From positions 16,002,501 to 16,066,500 of the forward strand of contig OX365945.1 of assembly GCA_947247005.1 (NCBI GenBank): 64,000 bases of DNA, read 5' to 3'. Under the pieces are notes generated by a model. That model was not told the origin of the DNA, ran no database searches, and saw nothing but the letters and a program-made list of their open reading frames with translations. Every line of letters starts with the position of its first letter. Positions within the stretch are counted from its first letter, which is position 1. The DNA is from Spisula solida. Lineage: Eukaryota; Mollusca; Bivalvia; Venerida; Mactridae. The translations under genes were made by a program, and so were the position numbers. This document shows positions 1 through 12,365 of the stretch, one piece after another.

Positions 1-60
1 GGTGATGTACAGGTGAGTGAGCGATATAAGGCCATCTTGTCCCTCTTGTATTATAAAGAA
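1..60. repeat. End of a dispersed mollusc-type repeat
   Basis: The first bases contain the block gtgagcgatataaggcc followed by a cctcttgt end. From memory this resembles the conserved end of a repeat common in bivalve genomes. The rest of the element would lie before the window, so this is a tentative call. Confidence 0.25.
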
Positions 61-80
61 AGCGACATCATTTATATACG

Positions 81-294
81 TATAGTCCAGTTAGGATATT
101 GTGACAGTGACGTTGCAGTTTATGTGTACGCAAAATATCTCAACCATTGTCTAAACAGGTAATGCGAAGTTTAGTATGTTAGTTTAGCATTGAAATTATA
201 GTGTTTGTACAGTATAAGCCTTTATAATTGGTTTTACACCGTTATAGTGGACTCGACCGCTGCGTCACTAGATTTTTATCCTGACTGGACTATA
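81..294. mobile_element. MITE, family A copy 1
   Basis: Begins tatagtccagttaggat and ends with the inverted form atcctgactggactata. The same element is present in opposite orientation at 52511-52731, sharing the terminal repeats and interior blocks (gacgttgc, aaccattgt, aattggttttacacc). TA flanks at both ends fit a Tc1/mariner-type insertion. It carries no ORF. It stops about 100 bases before the start codon of the first carbonic anhydrase gene. Confidence 0.7.
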
Positions 295-392
295 TATCTG
301 TTCTGTTCTGTTCTATAGTGTATGCACTTATGTATATGTGTATGACTTTTCAGCTGTCAACATTACAATTGTCGGACTTGTAGAACACAACC
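285..392 (+). promoter_or_regulatory. Candidate promoter and 5' leader of carbonic anhydrase gene 1
   Basis: A TATA-like ctatatatc at 290-298 lies about 100 bases upstream of the ATG at 393 and is formed by the right end of the MITE. A ttttcag at 347-353 could instead be the acceptor of a 5' UTR intron, in which case the true promoter is further upstream. Position is the main evidence. Confidence 0.25.
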
Positions 393-3300
393 ATGGATAT
401 TAAATTATTAATTATCGGTTTATTTGTTCAAGTTTTGGGAATATATGGACAGGGGTTACAGTTTGATGGTATGTTTAAATAAATAACATCGTTTTAATTC
501 AATTTAAAGTAAAACGTCATTATAAAAAATGATATTTATAATCAAAATCCTTGTTAAGTATATATTTATGTTAGTAAAACGAAGTTAGTAAGAGCATTTC
601 CCTCTTCTTTTTGGGTAGGAATAAATGTTTGTATTCGTATACATTTCAAAAGAGGCGTAGATTAATTATATTATGGTATATTAAATACGATACAAAAATA
701 TTTTATGATTGCTGCTGTGTAGTAATTGCAATTCCTTCCCGACACATTATTGGACATTTTTGTCAAGCTGTTTGTTTATTTTTATGCCATGGCATCTACT
801 GGTGTGTGAGGCATATATTGATTGTAATGTCCGTCCGTCCGTTCAATTGCAAATTTAACCTAAACATTCAAGTTCTTGAAACTCAAATATTTTCAAACTC
901 CATCAAGGCCTTGCTTTCAAACTTGGCATACTTGTTTAACATCATAAAATCCTTACATTATCAACGACACGTAACACTAAACATGTCTACATAATTATGA
1001 CCCTTGATTGACGTAGCTAGTTTCATGGACAGGGCTTCCACCGGGGCATAAGCTAAGTTTACTGAACGCATTCATGTTTATTCCATCTTACATAACAATG
1101 TAATAAAACCTCACGAAGAAGACCACTCTAATAATTTTACAGGGCCCTAAGACTGGTATTTTTATGTATATGGCATTGCTATTGAAATTGAATACAAAAC
1201 ATTGAAACTCGACTTGAAAAAAAAACGTGGTCTTATTTTAAGGTGGACTTATCATTGAAATCATTGTTGGACAAATGTATTTTGAAGATTGGAATTGTAA
1301 AAAGATTACTTGAAAAGGAGGTATATAATGCGTATGTATTGTGTACGGTGTCTCGTTCCCGCCAATCGTAACTTCGTCTTTCCAATGGGGTGACGATACG
1401 ACAACGCGAGATTAATCTCGCATCTTCAACCTTCAGAAATCTTATACAAACACGAAATTTTCGCGATAATTATCGACCAAGCATTTTCAAAACTTACTTT
1501 TTGTTACGATTGGCGGAAACGGGACACCGTAATTTCGAAACTTAAATATGATTAGATTATTTTGTAAATTCAATATGTCTAAATTGTGTGGGTTGGCTAA
1601 GCGCTGTGGCTAGAAATTGTCTGTACGTGTACAGAATTTAATTAATTTAATTTTACTTTTTATAATTTATTGTTGTTTTCATATTTCAGTGTTTGAGGGA
1701 GAGATCACACCACGTAATGTATTTATTATGTTCTTTCATTCTTATGCATCGTTGCACATAATACCGGCATTTTACTACATAATGTTTTATGAAAATGATA
1801 TGTTTTCTAGTAACATTAGGTCTACATTAGGAAACCTCTCCTGTGTTTTATTTTAATGAGGCAAAATGTTTAGCATTTAAGTTTGTGCTTAAGCTGCACA
1901 TTTCACTGAAAAGAGAAGTGATGCGTTCTGTTACCATCGTTTTCAAACGTTTAAGATGGTTCGCGGTGTTGATCGTATTTCACAACGTTCCGGTGATGTT
2001 TGTTTTTATAGGACCCACACCACGAACATCCTTAACATATTTTAAGGACGAGGTCAGATAAAGGCACGCTTGTTTATTATCGCATGAGTAATTAAATTAC
2101 CTGAAATAATTTATTACACTATTTTTTATATAATTATAATGCATTTAATTAATACACTCTTGGCCTTGTTACTCTTAGTAACGTTTAACTTCAAGTTAAA
2201 GCGTCATGCATACCTCCGTAAAGCATGATTTATGTTAATTATAAGAAGATGTGATTTTAAGATTTATGACAAAATTCTGCAACATTTGTTTCAGACGTGT
2301 CACGTTGGGGTTATGGCGATAATATGTACGGTCAGTAACTTTTTGTCTATTTACTAACATTTAGGTAATTCTTGAAACAATCTCGAATGTACCAGGACGC
2401 TGTACAATATAAAATAAGAGTGCCATTGGCCCTTAAACTCTCACCTGAGCATTTTCAGTGTTCACCTGGTTTTGTTCAAACAGGGTGACGATGTTTATAA
2501 AAGCATACTATCCACGCCAAGTCGATTAAAGGCCCAATCAACTCAGGCCTTCTTGGATTATAGCCCTTGAATTACGCAAAAGGTAACATTGGCCGTGAAT
2601 GTAGTTCTAATTCAAACAGCTTTCATCTGATCATCTTCAAACCTAGTGACACTGTTTAAGGACATACTCTCTACGCCAAGTTCGATTATAGGCTCAATTG
2701 ACACAGGCCTTCTTGGATTGTGGCCCTTGAATTACCAAAAGATTGAGAGATAGGCATAGTTGTATTGTTTTATTTTCATTCATCATGCCCCAGATGTGGG
2801 AATATTTGCCCTGGATGAAGTTTTATCGTGAACACCCGATGGCAACGATATACCATGGATTTCATTTGATTGAATCAAAGCACTGAAAGGCTGATTCGTA
2901 CTTTTTCATTTCGTTTATCTTGAACCGTACTGAGTGGTTGTCTGCTTCAGGTGATGACTGTACCCGTTGTTCACAATTACACGATAAGCACATCCGCTGT
3001 AAGTCGTGTAGTTCCACTTAACCCATTAATTAATATACTTCAATGTTTAAATATTGTTTACGTTTTCACAGGTCCTAGTGAGTGGCCAAACTTGTTTCCG
3101 ATCGAGTGTGCGAGACATTACCAATCACCAATAGATATCCGCACATTTGAGACGGTATACGACCCAAACCTCGGTAGATTCCAGTTATCACATGACCCAA
3201 GATGGCCTGCATATTTTGAACTGCATAACAATGGTCACGCAAGTAAGCAACATTTTAAAACTTATTACGAAAATCGTATAGTCCGCCGATGATAACGCTT

Positions 3301-6300
3301 TGTTTACAAATAAAAATGAAAATTAAATGCATTTCGGATGTCCATTTTTTCTTTATTAATCTAGTGCATAATTACTTTTAATGCATATACACACTGTATC
3401 GGCAAAACGCAATAGGTCTGGTTTAACGACTTGGGTCCGGCTAACGTAACGAAAATGATCCGGCTAAAAATGGTGGATATCAACAATAATCAGCGGGTGA
3501 GTGTAACATTTTTACGTATTTTGTATCGTTATTCTTGAATTCTGAAGACAGGAATACTCTTGTAACGTTACGTTAGCCGGACCAAGTCGTTAAACGGACC
3601 CATTGCGTTTTGCCGATACAGTGTGATATATACTCTTTCAATATACACTGATAACTTGTCATAAATGATCCCAACTTTTAAAATCATTTATGACAAGTAT
3701 CTATGGATGCAGCCATTTAGTGATCCTCTTAGGTGGGAAGATGCTTGTTCTAAGAAATCTATGAGATCAAGCATCTTCTCATGGCATTCGGTTGTAATGG
3801 TAACGCTGCACGATCGACTGACCCTATGTTATCAGTGTATATTGAAAGAGTATATATCATTAAAAGTTGGGATCCTGTCAGAAATTTTCTTATTTATTTA
3901 TAAGCTTTAAATACTAGTACATGACTGTATTGTAATCAATAAAACGTGACGTAATTGCTTGTAGTTACAGTCCTTAACAGTTTAACCTGTCATTCGCGCA
4001 TGCATTACGCGCGCGACATTGACTGAAAATATTTACATGCACATCTCTGTTTGCTATGTCACTGGCCGATTGTTTTCACATACATTAAACAATGAATAAT
4101 CAAATAAGCTGTCAAAATGATTGAAACCAATAAATGTCACGTGTATAGACACGTGCACGTATTGTATTTTACATGCGTTTTAATAGTTATCTTACGTTTT
4201 GCCATTATCTAATGTTTATGTATACAAAGCTAATTCTTATTTTTTGTACGTATGTATCGTCCGATTAATGCACCAGTCAATTGAAACCACGGCCCCTCAA
4301 CCCCGAGTAAAACCCTCGCAAATTGCCCTGCCCTTTATCTCACAGATATTGTCACGGTTATATTTCCCGCTATTTTGGCGTGGAACAAAAGCCCCGCACT
4401 CACACGGCAGTGCGGGGACATCGGAAAGGTAAAAACACGAGCCTGTTCCCCAACTATTGCCCGGGGTTGGGGCGAGTAACTAGTGCATTACTGATCTATA
4501 TAATGTGTTGTATTGATACGTTTTTTCTTAATTCTACACGTACACTCAGTTGAGGCGAACCTCTGTAGAACAACACCATTTTGTGAGCTGCAAATATTGG
4601 CCGTTGTTTTAAGGTTGTTGCTCTACAGAGGTTGAGTTTATGTTTATAGTGTAAATATCAGCTTAGGGATGTTTTGAAGGTGTTGTAACAGAGTGTCTGT
4701 TGCTCTACAGAAGGCTGCTCTGAAGATGATGTACTATACATGTAGATTATCTAGCTTATATACACACGAGTATTAATACTATAGTTCCCCGATATTTCGG
4801 CACGAAGCAAAAGCCCCGCACTCACACGGCAGTGCGGCGACATCGGAAAGGCAAAAACACGAGTAAAACGTGTTGTGAAACGTATTATGCTATACATGTA
4901 TCGTAAATAATTAGAAGAATTTGCGTTTGTATTTGTATTTGTATTTGTGTTAATCATTTTTGTTATAGTTCAAGTGAATACAATCGGCAAGTTCTACCTG
5001 AATGGTGGTGGACTGCCGTTCAATTATGAAATAGCACAGTTCCATTTCCACTGGGGGAGTGATCACGAACAAGGATCTGAACATACATTTAACGGTCGTG
5101 CATTCCCGATGGAGGTCAAGTATTTTAATATAATTCGTTATAAACGTTCTCGCGGTAACCATTTATTTTTCCGTATAAAAACAAAAGTTCAAAATCGGAA
5201 CATAAATGTATTACTTAATGTGTTTGTAATATTTTTTTTAAAAAATATTATTATGCATGTAAACTTTGGACGTACATGTATATAGGTCATGTCGCACATA
5301 ACCAATGATACATGTAACTATAATTATCATTGACCTGAAGAGTGTGAGAGGCCAGTCTAGGGTTCGATCCCAGGATGCAACATACCAAAGTCGTTAAAAA
5401 TGGTAAAAATATAACTCCGTTGTTTGACGCTCGTCAGAGTTAGTTTCAAGTAAATGCTGATAGTCTAGTATCAGGATAATGTGACTATGTAGTCTCCATA
5501 TGACTGAAATTCTGTTGACCATAGGAACTTAACAGAAAAACACTATTTTCTTTTTGGGTATTAATAATACATGTAATAATGATAATAATAAAGACTTTAT
5601 TTATGGAGGGAGCTTACTTGACGTAATTGTCAATCTGCCGTAAGGCCCTCAAATATACGGGAACAGGTATGGTTTATTGGTGAACTAAAAGCGGTATGAG
5701 CACTAGGCGGCATTTCGAACCATGTTTTATTTCTTGACTTTTATTCACGTATTGTTTTGATTGTAGATGCATATCGTTGCTTGGAATATAGACCGATACC
5801 ATTCGATAACCGAGGCGGCAAAATATCGTGATGGTTTAGCTGTACTCGGTGTATTATTTGAGATGTCACCATATGATAACCCAGAACTTGAACCTATCGT
5901 GCAATCCTTGTCGTATGTTAGGGATCCTGGTAAGTTAATGTTCACCATGACAACCCGGTGCTGTCCGGATTTATCCGAAAATTGCCGAACAGTGAACGAA
6001 ACCTCTGGAATCAGTGATTTAAATATTGTAGGTCTCCGGCCCAAACATATCCAAACCACAGGTAGCTGTATCATTGATAAAGAGTACAATTGTTTTATCA
6101 ATGACACAGTTACCTGTGGTTCAAACTAAATCGGAAAAGCATCACTGAATTATATTCAGTCATACGTATGCATTTATGAAACAAATATCTATATGACTGT
6201 AAGTGTACAAAACACATCCCTGCTTTAAGGTGGAATCGACCCTTTCGATAAAAATCGAAAGTAACTCGGATCTTGATGTTTTGCATACGTATCGAATCAA

Positions 6301-6863
6301 GTCTTGACTTTCTGTTTTTGGTGGTTTTGGGGAGAAATTTCACGTTCCGTTCGAAAAATAGCGCCATCTAGCGAAAAGTATTTTTGAGTGATTTTCTATG
6401 TTTTTTTTTATCATTTTTGTGGTCAATACTTTAAACGTCATTGAACAGTGAAAACTACATGTATATTCTTGACAGTTTAGAATGTAGACTATACAGAGCA
6501 GCTATTATATGTCAGAATTGTATTGTTTCAGATTTGAATCGCTCAGTAATTCTGAATCCTGTAGATCTACAACGTTTTCTACCCAACAATCCTGAAAAAT
6601 ATTATCGTTACAAAGGTTCACTGACCACCCCGTCATGTTACGAGAGCGTGATGTGGTCAGTCTTTGCTAAAACCCGAACTATATCATATAGACAGGTATA
6701 GTTCGTTTATTCAGATATTTCACTTGTATACAAACAATGTAATATTAAAACAAAGCATTTTTATTGTTTAAAACATTACACCAGATACAACGACAGTGAA
6801 AATCAATCACCTTATGCACCAAGCCATATACTCATGTATACATTGTATGTTAAATGTTTGTTT

Positions 6864-6916
<53 letters not shown>

Positions 6917-9890
6917 ATATATTTAAATTGATAAGAGAAATTGCGAAGTTTATAAACACAATGATATGTTAACAGGTGCCTGACCTGATTAAACGAGTTA
7001 TAAATTTGATAGAGAAAATACAGGAAAAGGACGAATATGAATACTCCCTTGATTGGCTGCATAAGACAAACTAGACTGTATATTGTATATGTAGTAACCA
7101 AATTAAAACAGTCAATGTTTCAAAATCGCATTCACCCACATAATAATTTGAACATTTTAGCACTTTATGGTCAACCCTCATTTACAAATAACATTTTTGA
7201 AATCGGGATGGATTACACAATCTAAAATGCAATAATACAAAATGTTTATGACAAAATCGTATTTATTTAACAATCACTTGTTATACAGCCACATTTCAGA
7301 TATTTCTGTCGTTCTCAGTTAGAAAAACATTTTATAGGTGATCATTCAAATATATCTCTCTGTATTGTAAAGAGCAACACTGTTAAATGACCTACGACAA
7401 TAGTCTGGCTGCTGATGACAGTTAATTCCTACAATACTAGAACATGTCGCTGGCTCAGAAGAACTAGGTTGTAAATACTAAAATGTATTTTGAGAAAACA
7501 AGAAAAAACTGTCAGAAAACTACTCTTTTCTTTTGTAAAACCCCGAGCTATTTTACTTCAGTTTGATCAGCATAACATGTTCCAATTTTCATGAAAATAG
7601 GTTCATAAGAACTCCTTGTGGTGCAGATTTCAAATATATACGGGTCATATAATGTCGAAAGTAGCACTTACGACCTTATTCTTCTAAGCCAGCGATGTGT
7701 AATTTTATGACATGTACCGTTTTCGAGATTCTTGTTATCAAGGTGATTTGTTTTCTAAACCACAAACATAATGTGATATCGACTTTGCACAATGTATTTA
7801 ATGTAAATACTACGACTAGCTATCACATAATATTCAACCACGCCCGTTAATTAAACTTCGTGATTCAACTTAAAATGGTTGACGGACCGGACGTCAATTG
7901 GGGTACGGAAGGGAGGCAACTAGTGATAGTCGCTTTTACTAGCTTAGATAATAATGTTCTTTTACTATTTTTCAGTTACATTACTTCCGGAGGTTATTGA
8001 CTTCAAGTCATGCATTGGAAAACTCGGCTTATAGTTACGGTTAGCGCATTTCTAAATTCTTGTTATTCAGTGGTCGGTTGCCTTGAGCTCCTTGTTTGAT
8101 CAATTTGTATGTTGTCTCATTACCAGGAACACCACAGTATCACGGATGTCCACTGAAGAGACACCGAGTCTGTAAAGTGCTTTGGCTAGTGATGGTAGTT
8201 TGGTGTTAGTCAAGGCGTAAAGGCATCTAATGACTGATTTTTTTCAAGAGCATCTGTCAAAATGTCCGCCTGGTGACGTATCTCATGAGGATGGAGCCAT
8301 ATAACTGCCAGCACATAAATATTAATTTTCATGAAATATTTCGTGAAGTTAACGAGGGATTTCATGAAAACAGAAAAATATTATGAATGCAAGATAAATA
8401 TCTTAACGTGAAAAATTGCCAGTTACTGCTTTGATCTGTCACAACATTCTTGTTATTGTTTTAAAGAAACCAAATAACTTTTCACGAAAGTGTATTATTT
8501 TTCACAAAGATATTTTTACGTTTACTTTTCACGAAAGTCGATTATTTTCACAAAAGATCTTTGCGTTTTGCGAAACATTTTATGCTTTCATGAAAAACTT
8601 TTTTAATTTCGTGAAAGCATCATCTTTATGTGGTGTCAGTTCAGAGCACTAACAAGCAGAATTTCGTGTTACGAAAATGTATCTGTCTTCATGATAGTTA
8701 TATTTTTTCATGAAATATCCCATAATTTTTACGAAAGTTTTCATGAAATCTTAAAGTTAAGTGGTGGCAGTTATATGGCTCCATACATGAGAATGTCTGA
8801 CATGGACCGGTACTTACTGTCTTGTATTAGGGCCCTGGATCGGTTACGTCAATGCATTAACATGTATAATAACATGAAACTAGTATACACAATATGTAAA
8901 ATACCCCGTTTGTTAACATTGACATTAATGAGCATGTACCGGTAATTAGAATGTAACTTCGGAAATAGTTACCATGTCAATGGGCTTCCAGTTTGTTTCG
9001 GTCAGACCATAATAATTTGGTAAAACACCAACGTTCATATTTTCTGTGCCAGAATAATATTATTAAGAGTGAATCTTGTCCAAACTGGATTCCATCTCAA
9101 GGGGATTTTGTCCGCCCTGGAAAAAGTATGAAGGGGATTATGTTCGCTTTGAAAAAAGCATGAAGGGGATTTTGTCCATTTTCTCAATAAGACATGGAGG
9201 GGATTTTGTCCATTTTCTCAATACGACATGGAGGGGATTTTGTCTGAAGGGGATTTTGGTCGTACACCAGCAATTTACTTAATCGATAATCGACAAGGGA
9301 AGTAAACCGTGACAAGACTCGCTGTAGCATTAGTGTCCCTTGATTATTGATTTTTAATCGATACCCGCTTGAAGAGAATTCTTCAGTATGTGTACGAGGG
9401 GTGTTTTTTTAAGTTCGAGGAAAAGTGCTATAAAATACGTGTCGTGTGTTCAAATTACTTCAAATGTGGTATTTAATTAGAACAATTCATAATACATAAT
9501 ATTGTTATATTGGCGTGACGTCAAATTTGCTCCAGAGTTCTTACTGACGTTACCATTGATACAATAAGAACGACACATTTTATGAAATCGTAAGAAAATT
9601 TGAGGATGCATTCCGAATATGTGTCTTTGTCTTTCTGCAAAATGTCACTGGGTTTTAGCAATGGTAGAAAATTCTACGAAACATTTCCTCGAACTAAAAA
9701 CGCCCCTCGTATTTATTGAACACAAATTACAAAATCGATAAACGTGTGTATGTTTTCAGATATGAGGGTACCATTGGTGGATAACTTCAGGCATTCGCAG
9801 CCTTTGAATGGAAGAACGGTGTTCCGTAGCTCACCTCATATACCTTCAGAACCGAGTTTCAATATTAAAACGAAATATGTCTACGTGTAA
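393..9890 (+). CDS. Secreted alpha-carbonic anhydrase, gene 1 (8 exons)
   Basis: Alpha-class carbonic anhydrase (CO2 + H2O to bicarbonate + H+), zinc dependent. Exons as read: 393-468, 2295-2330, 3072-3242, 4969-5114, 5767-5929, 6532-6695, 7976-8033, 9760-9890; 314 codons. Residues 1-20 form a hydrophobic signal peptide (MDIKLLIIGLFVQVLG). Zinc ligands are H120 and H122 (QFHFHWGS) and H145 at the start of exon 5. The proton-shuttle His is H93 (NNGHA), the gatekeeper pair E132/T229 (SLTTP), and C50-C233 fit the usual disulfide of secreted forms. WGYG at 30-33 opens the fold and NFRHSQPLNGR closes it. All introns are GT-AG; the exon 7 donor (gttacg) is weak, and the last two exons were placed by alignment with gene 2. 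Nothing catalytic is missing, so it is probably active, in extracellular fluid or a mineralising matrix (inference). A duplicate lies at 31808-41291. Confidence 0.87.
790..1075 (+). repeat. Dispersed repeat family H, copy 1 (intron 1 of CA gene 1)
   Basis: Runs from gccatggcatctactg through a short gtccgtccgtcc tract and an aacttggcatacttgttta block to ggggcataagctaagttta and a gaacgca end. The same order of blocks occurs at 32963-33830, 47570-47880 and, inverted, at 42310-43045. The plan of head, short microsatellite, tandem core and conserved tail resembles bivalve Helitron-like 'pearl' elements, but class is not proven. Confidence 0.6.
2480..2750 (+). repeat. Two diverged tandem units of about 170 bp
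   Basis: The block tacgccaagttcgattataggctcaat...caggccttcttgga...cccttgaatta occurs twice, around 2510-2575 and 2670-2740, with moderate divergence. It lies in intron 2 of carbonic anhydrase gene 1. Confidence 0.55.
3374..3867. mobile_element. MITE interrupted by a second MITE
   Basis: The outer element has an inverted end at 3828-3867 (gttatcagtgtatattgaaa ... cattaaaagt). Its left end is split: acttttaatgcatata at 3374-3389 continues at 3626 as atatatactctttcaatata. The gap is filled by the inner MITE at 3390-3625. Rejoining across the inner element restores an end matching the right end. The outer element lies in intron 3 of CA gene 1. Confidence 0.65.
3390..3625. mobile_element. Inner MITE nested in the 3374-3867 element
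   Basis: 236 bp with termini cacactgtatcggcaaaacg and its inverse, extending inward through ttaacgacttg and ccggctaacgtaac. It is flanked by atata on both sides, a likely 5-bp target duplication made when it entered the older element. There is no ORF. Confidence 0.7.
4360..4870. repeat. Direct repeat pair with GC hairpin, and foldback between
   Basis: A block of about 80 bp containing the hairpin ccccgcactcacacggcag/tgcgg and catcggaaagg occurs at about 4370-4440 and again at about 4795-4865. Between them, 4551-4637 is a small foldback with ends aacctctgtagaacaac and gttgttgctctacagaggtt; a related foldback is at 49328-49405. All lie in intron 3 of CA gene 1. Confidence 0.5.
5292..5660. other. 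Intron 4 remnants: possible SINE B-box and LINE tail
   Basis: Near 5362 the sequence agggttcgatccca resembles an RNA polymerase III B-box, as in a decayed tRNA-derived SINE. At 5570-5600 aataatgataataataaag followed by gactttattt may be the inverted 3' tail of a LINE. Neither has a matching body, so both are weak. Confidence 0.2.
6057..6118. mobile_element. Minimal 62-bp foldback of hAT-like family B
   Basis: cacaggtagctgtatcattg is followed after a few bases by its near-perfect inverse ending in gttacctgtg. The ends match those of the 727-bp element at 15003-15729. Flanking octamers atccaaac and gttcaaac agree at six of eight positions, consistent with an aged 8-bp target duplication. It sits in intron 5 of CA gene 1. 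Confidence 0.6.
6868..6922. repeat. (TA)n microsatellite
   Basis: About 55 bases of alternating TA with one phase slip near 6905, in intron 6 of CA gene 1. Confidence 0.95.
7447..7695. mobile_element. MITE family C, copy 1
   Basis: About 249 bp with inverted ends tcgctggctcagaag and ttcttctaagccagcga. Interior blocks tgagaaaacaagaaaaa and tttcatgaaaataggttcat recur at 15824-16065 and, inverted, at 49748-49990. ATGT on both sides may be the target duplication of this copy. It lies in intron 6 of CA gene 1. Confidence 0.75.
8290..8785. mobile_element. MITE of about 495 bp with 6-bp target duplication
   Basis: Ends are atggagccatataactgcca and its inverse tggcagttatatggctccat. CATGAG flanks both sides (8284-8289 and 8786-8791). 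The interior repeats short tttcatgaaa/tttcgtgaaa words, which give accidental open frames but no recognisable protein. It lies in intron 7 of CA gene 1. Confidence 0.75.
9080..9265 (+). repeat. Short tandem repeat containing ggggattttgtcc
   Basis: The word ggggattttgtcc recurs about five times with spacings of roughly 35-45 bases, two units (ccattttctcaatacgacatgga) being nearly identical. It gives a short repetitive open frame that is unlikely to be a gene. Confidence 0.6.
9393..9711. mobile_element. Mariner-like MITE
   Basis: Begins tacgaggggtgttttttt and ends aaaaacgcccctcgta, with aagttcgaggaaa inverted as tttcctcgaact. The ends resemble the mariner-like element at 39841-40884 in this window (tacgaggtgtgtccaaaaag). 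It has no ORF and lies just before the last exon of CA gene 1. Confidence 0.7.
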
Positions 9891-9968
9891 TCGTTTGCTA
9901 TTGGAGATATGTTATATATTGATACGTCATATTCTCATCGATTCGTGGTTTTGTAATTTTACAGTAAA

Positions 9969-9974
9969 AATAAA
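9969..9974 (+). terminator. Poly(A) signal AATAAA of CA gene 1
   Basis: AATAAA lies 79 bases after the stop codon at 9888-9890. The position fits a 3' UTR end; no transcript evidence is available. Confidence 0.45.
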
Positions 9975-12080
9975 CTGTTTGATTACCTGAAAAGGAACAT
10001 TTGACTGCATTTTAGTATGTTGCTATATATATATATATGTCTTTAATTTTATTACGACATAAGAACGGCGTAAGGTAGGTTATTTAGGTAATATATGCGT
10101 ATACCTGATTTTAAACAAAATGATTTCGCGGATCTAATGGAAATGGGAGGTTTCAAGACTGTTGAAATTTCTTTAGTTCAGTTCCTGGTAGGAGCTCTAA
10201 TGCCAGCCGTACGACCCCGTACTTTTTTGGGTTGATTCCGTGTCAAACCACCATGAACCACATCATACTAGTACGTGTAACCATGAACTGGAATGAATGC
10301 AGAATAATAAAGCAAACAGAACCAAAGAAGTAGATCTACATGGTGGATCCCCATTTAGGTATAAAATAAACGACAGGGCTAGTGTTTGAAGATATACGTG
10401 TGCGTACTTAAAGCGAACGATTGTATGAAATGTACGTCAATGTCATGCTTAAGTTTGGTACTATGCAAATTATCAGATTTATTTAGTTTTATTAAAGAAT
10501 TTTAGTTATTATTGTGACAGCGAAGTTGTTATGGTATAGAATGTGCATATGGAAAGAGCCAGCGATTTCCGCAAGCTTGACGGATAGCTTATATAAACGG
10601 AATGGTTGGCCCGTGGCAAATAGCTGTCATTGGCGAAATTTGTTTGCGGTAAATGGCATTCATGATTAACGTAATTAATGAAATATGTTTACTACTTTTA
10701 CACTAATTGTAGCATGACCAACTATAAACACTTGTTAAACATATAATTACACTGTCGCAAACGTTCCGTGTTCTGTAAGATATTTATTTTGACCGGGATA
10801 AGAAAAAAATCTACTTTCAGACGCTCGTCCGCATGGTCCGTTCTACCGAAGGTCATTACATTTTACTCCCGCTCATCGATTCGCTCGTCACAGTGGCGCA
10901 GACGGGCATCGAGCTCGGGACCTCTCAATCACACAGCGTGCGTCCTATTGAGGTGCGGATATATTCTGTATTGTTATTAGCCCCTTTAACTGCCTAGATC
11001 ATATGCTTTAACTGTCAAGTTGGTATAGAGAAAATATTTGTATTAGAATAGTTCGTGGGATAAAATCGCATTGCACTCCTGTCTATATTTTAGTAGTACA
11101 GTAGGCCTAGTGAAAAAAATTTCAAATTATAAATGCAAGTTCCTGTGATTATAGTGAAAATGTGTAGCTTTTTTATGTTTCAGCCGGAAAAGGCTAACAT
11201 GTGATAAAAAGAACATTACATTCGTGACTTTCCACATTGAATTTATTAAACTCGTTGAATAAAATCGATAAAATGCTCGGCAAAGTCTCGCATTTATTTA
11301 TTTTATTCAACTCGTTTAATAAATTCAATATGAAAAGATACTCTTGTAATATCCTCTATATATATATATCAAAATAAAAAAATGACGGAATGAGTATCAA
11401 AACTCAATTATTTAATAAATTTTTGATTAGATAATTGAGTTTTGATACTCATTTCGTCATTTTTTTTTATTTTGATATATACGTTCTGGGTACGGACATC
11501 ATTCCTTTCTTGTATACTAGATATATAGTTGTGTTCACCTGTCCTGGGAATTTACGATGTTCAGATTTATTTGACGACATTGACAATTTCATTTAATGGA
11601 TGACTGTCAACAGAACAGAAACAGAATATTCAACACAATGTGTTGTCTCGAACTTTTTATTGAGTGTGATGTAAAATGATGTAAAACAATGTGGTAATCC
11701 AGGAAATAGGAATTTAAAACACATGAACACATTAAATACATGTAGTAGCAGTATATGGGAACCTTAATAAAGCACAAGGACTGCACATGCGCGACGGCCA
11801 TTTTGAATATGACGAAATAACCCCATTCATGATAAGTTCACGTTCTGTATCTGTCTGGCGGCTGTGTTCAGTTCTGTAAACGGATGGCCAGTAATATTCC
11901 CCGCCATCATCATTATACGTTTAATTTATATAAAACGCAATACATGTACACCATTGACTTAAAAAATAGATACACTTATTTTATATCACAACACACAAGG
12001 CTGCGTATGCTACTTTCGTGTGTCCATCGTTAATGTTGAGAAGCTCTCCGCGTCGTAGATCACTTAATTTACATTATTTA
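9975..12080. other. Intergenic stretch with two foldbacks
   Basis: No gene is visible. It holds a foldback at 11234-11332 (attgaatttattaaac... with its inverse) and a nearly perfect palindrome at 11362-11481 (atatcaaaataaaaaaatga, inverted at the right). The open frame at 10768-10980 has no recognisable features. Confidence 0.6.
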
Positions 12081-12088
12081 GGTGGAAC

Positions 12089-12365
12089 CACAGGGTATTG
12101 ACGCATATTATTTTATGGCGTGATTCTGTGACAGTTTTGTTAATTTCTCGCTTGATTTAGACCTGACGATCATTTTGTTTGGTGTTGCTTGCAGATAAAT
12201 CATATTTCTATCGAATAGCAAGAGGATTTTCTCCATATCTTTGTTTATGTGTGTTTATTACGTTGAAATCAAAGGCCACTACAATATAGCGTTGTTTCCC
12301 TTTATTCGTATATGAGATATAAGGCGGTCGCGCACGCATAAAATAATATGCGTCAATACCCTGTG
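12089..12365. mobile_element. hAT-like MITE with perfect 8-bp target duplication
   Basis: 277 bp. The left end is cacagggtattgacgcatat and the right end its inverse; about 34 bases are inverted at each side. Both flanks are GGTGGAAC (12081-12088 and 12366-12373). An 8-bp duplication with a CA(C)AGGG-type end points to the hAT superfamily. No transposase is present, so it would move only with help in trans. Confidence 0.85.

Noticed and set aside
5355..5385. tRNA gene suggested by ggttcgatccca
   Set aside because: No A-box or clover-leaf could be drawn; at most a decayed SINE.
6976..7074. Open exon-like segment after an acceptor (VPDLIKRVINLIEKIQ) as the last exon of CA gene 1
   Set aside because: It lacks the conserved carbonic anhydrase C-terminus. 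Exons at 7976-8033 (LHYFRRLLTSS) and 9760-9890 (NFRHSQPLNGR) match gene 2 in phase and motif, so this is judged chance or at most an alternative end.
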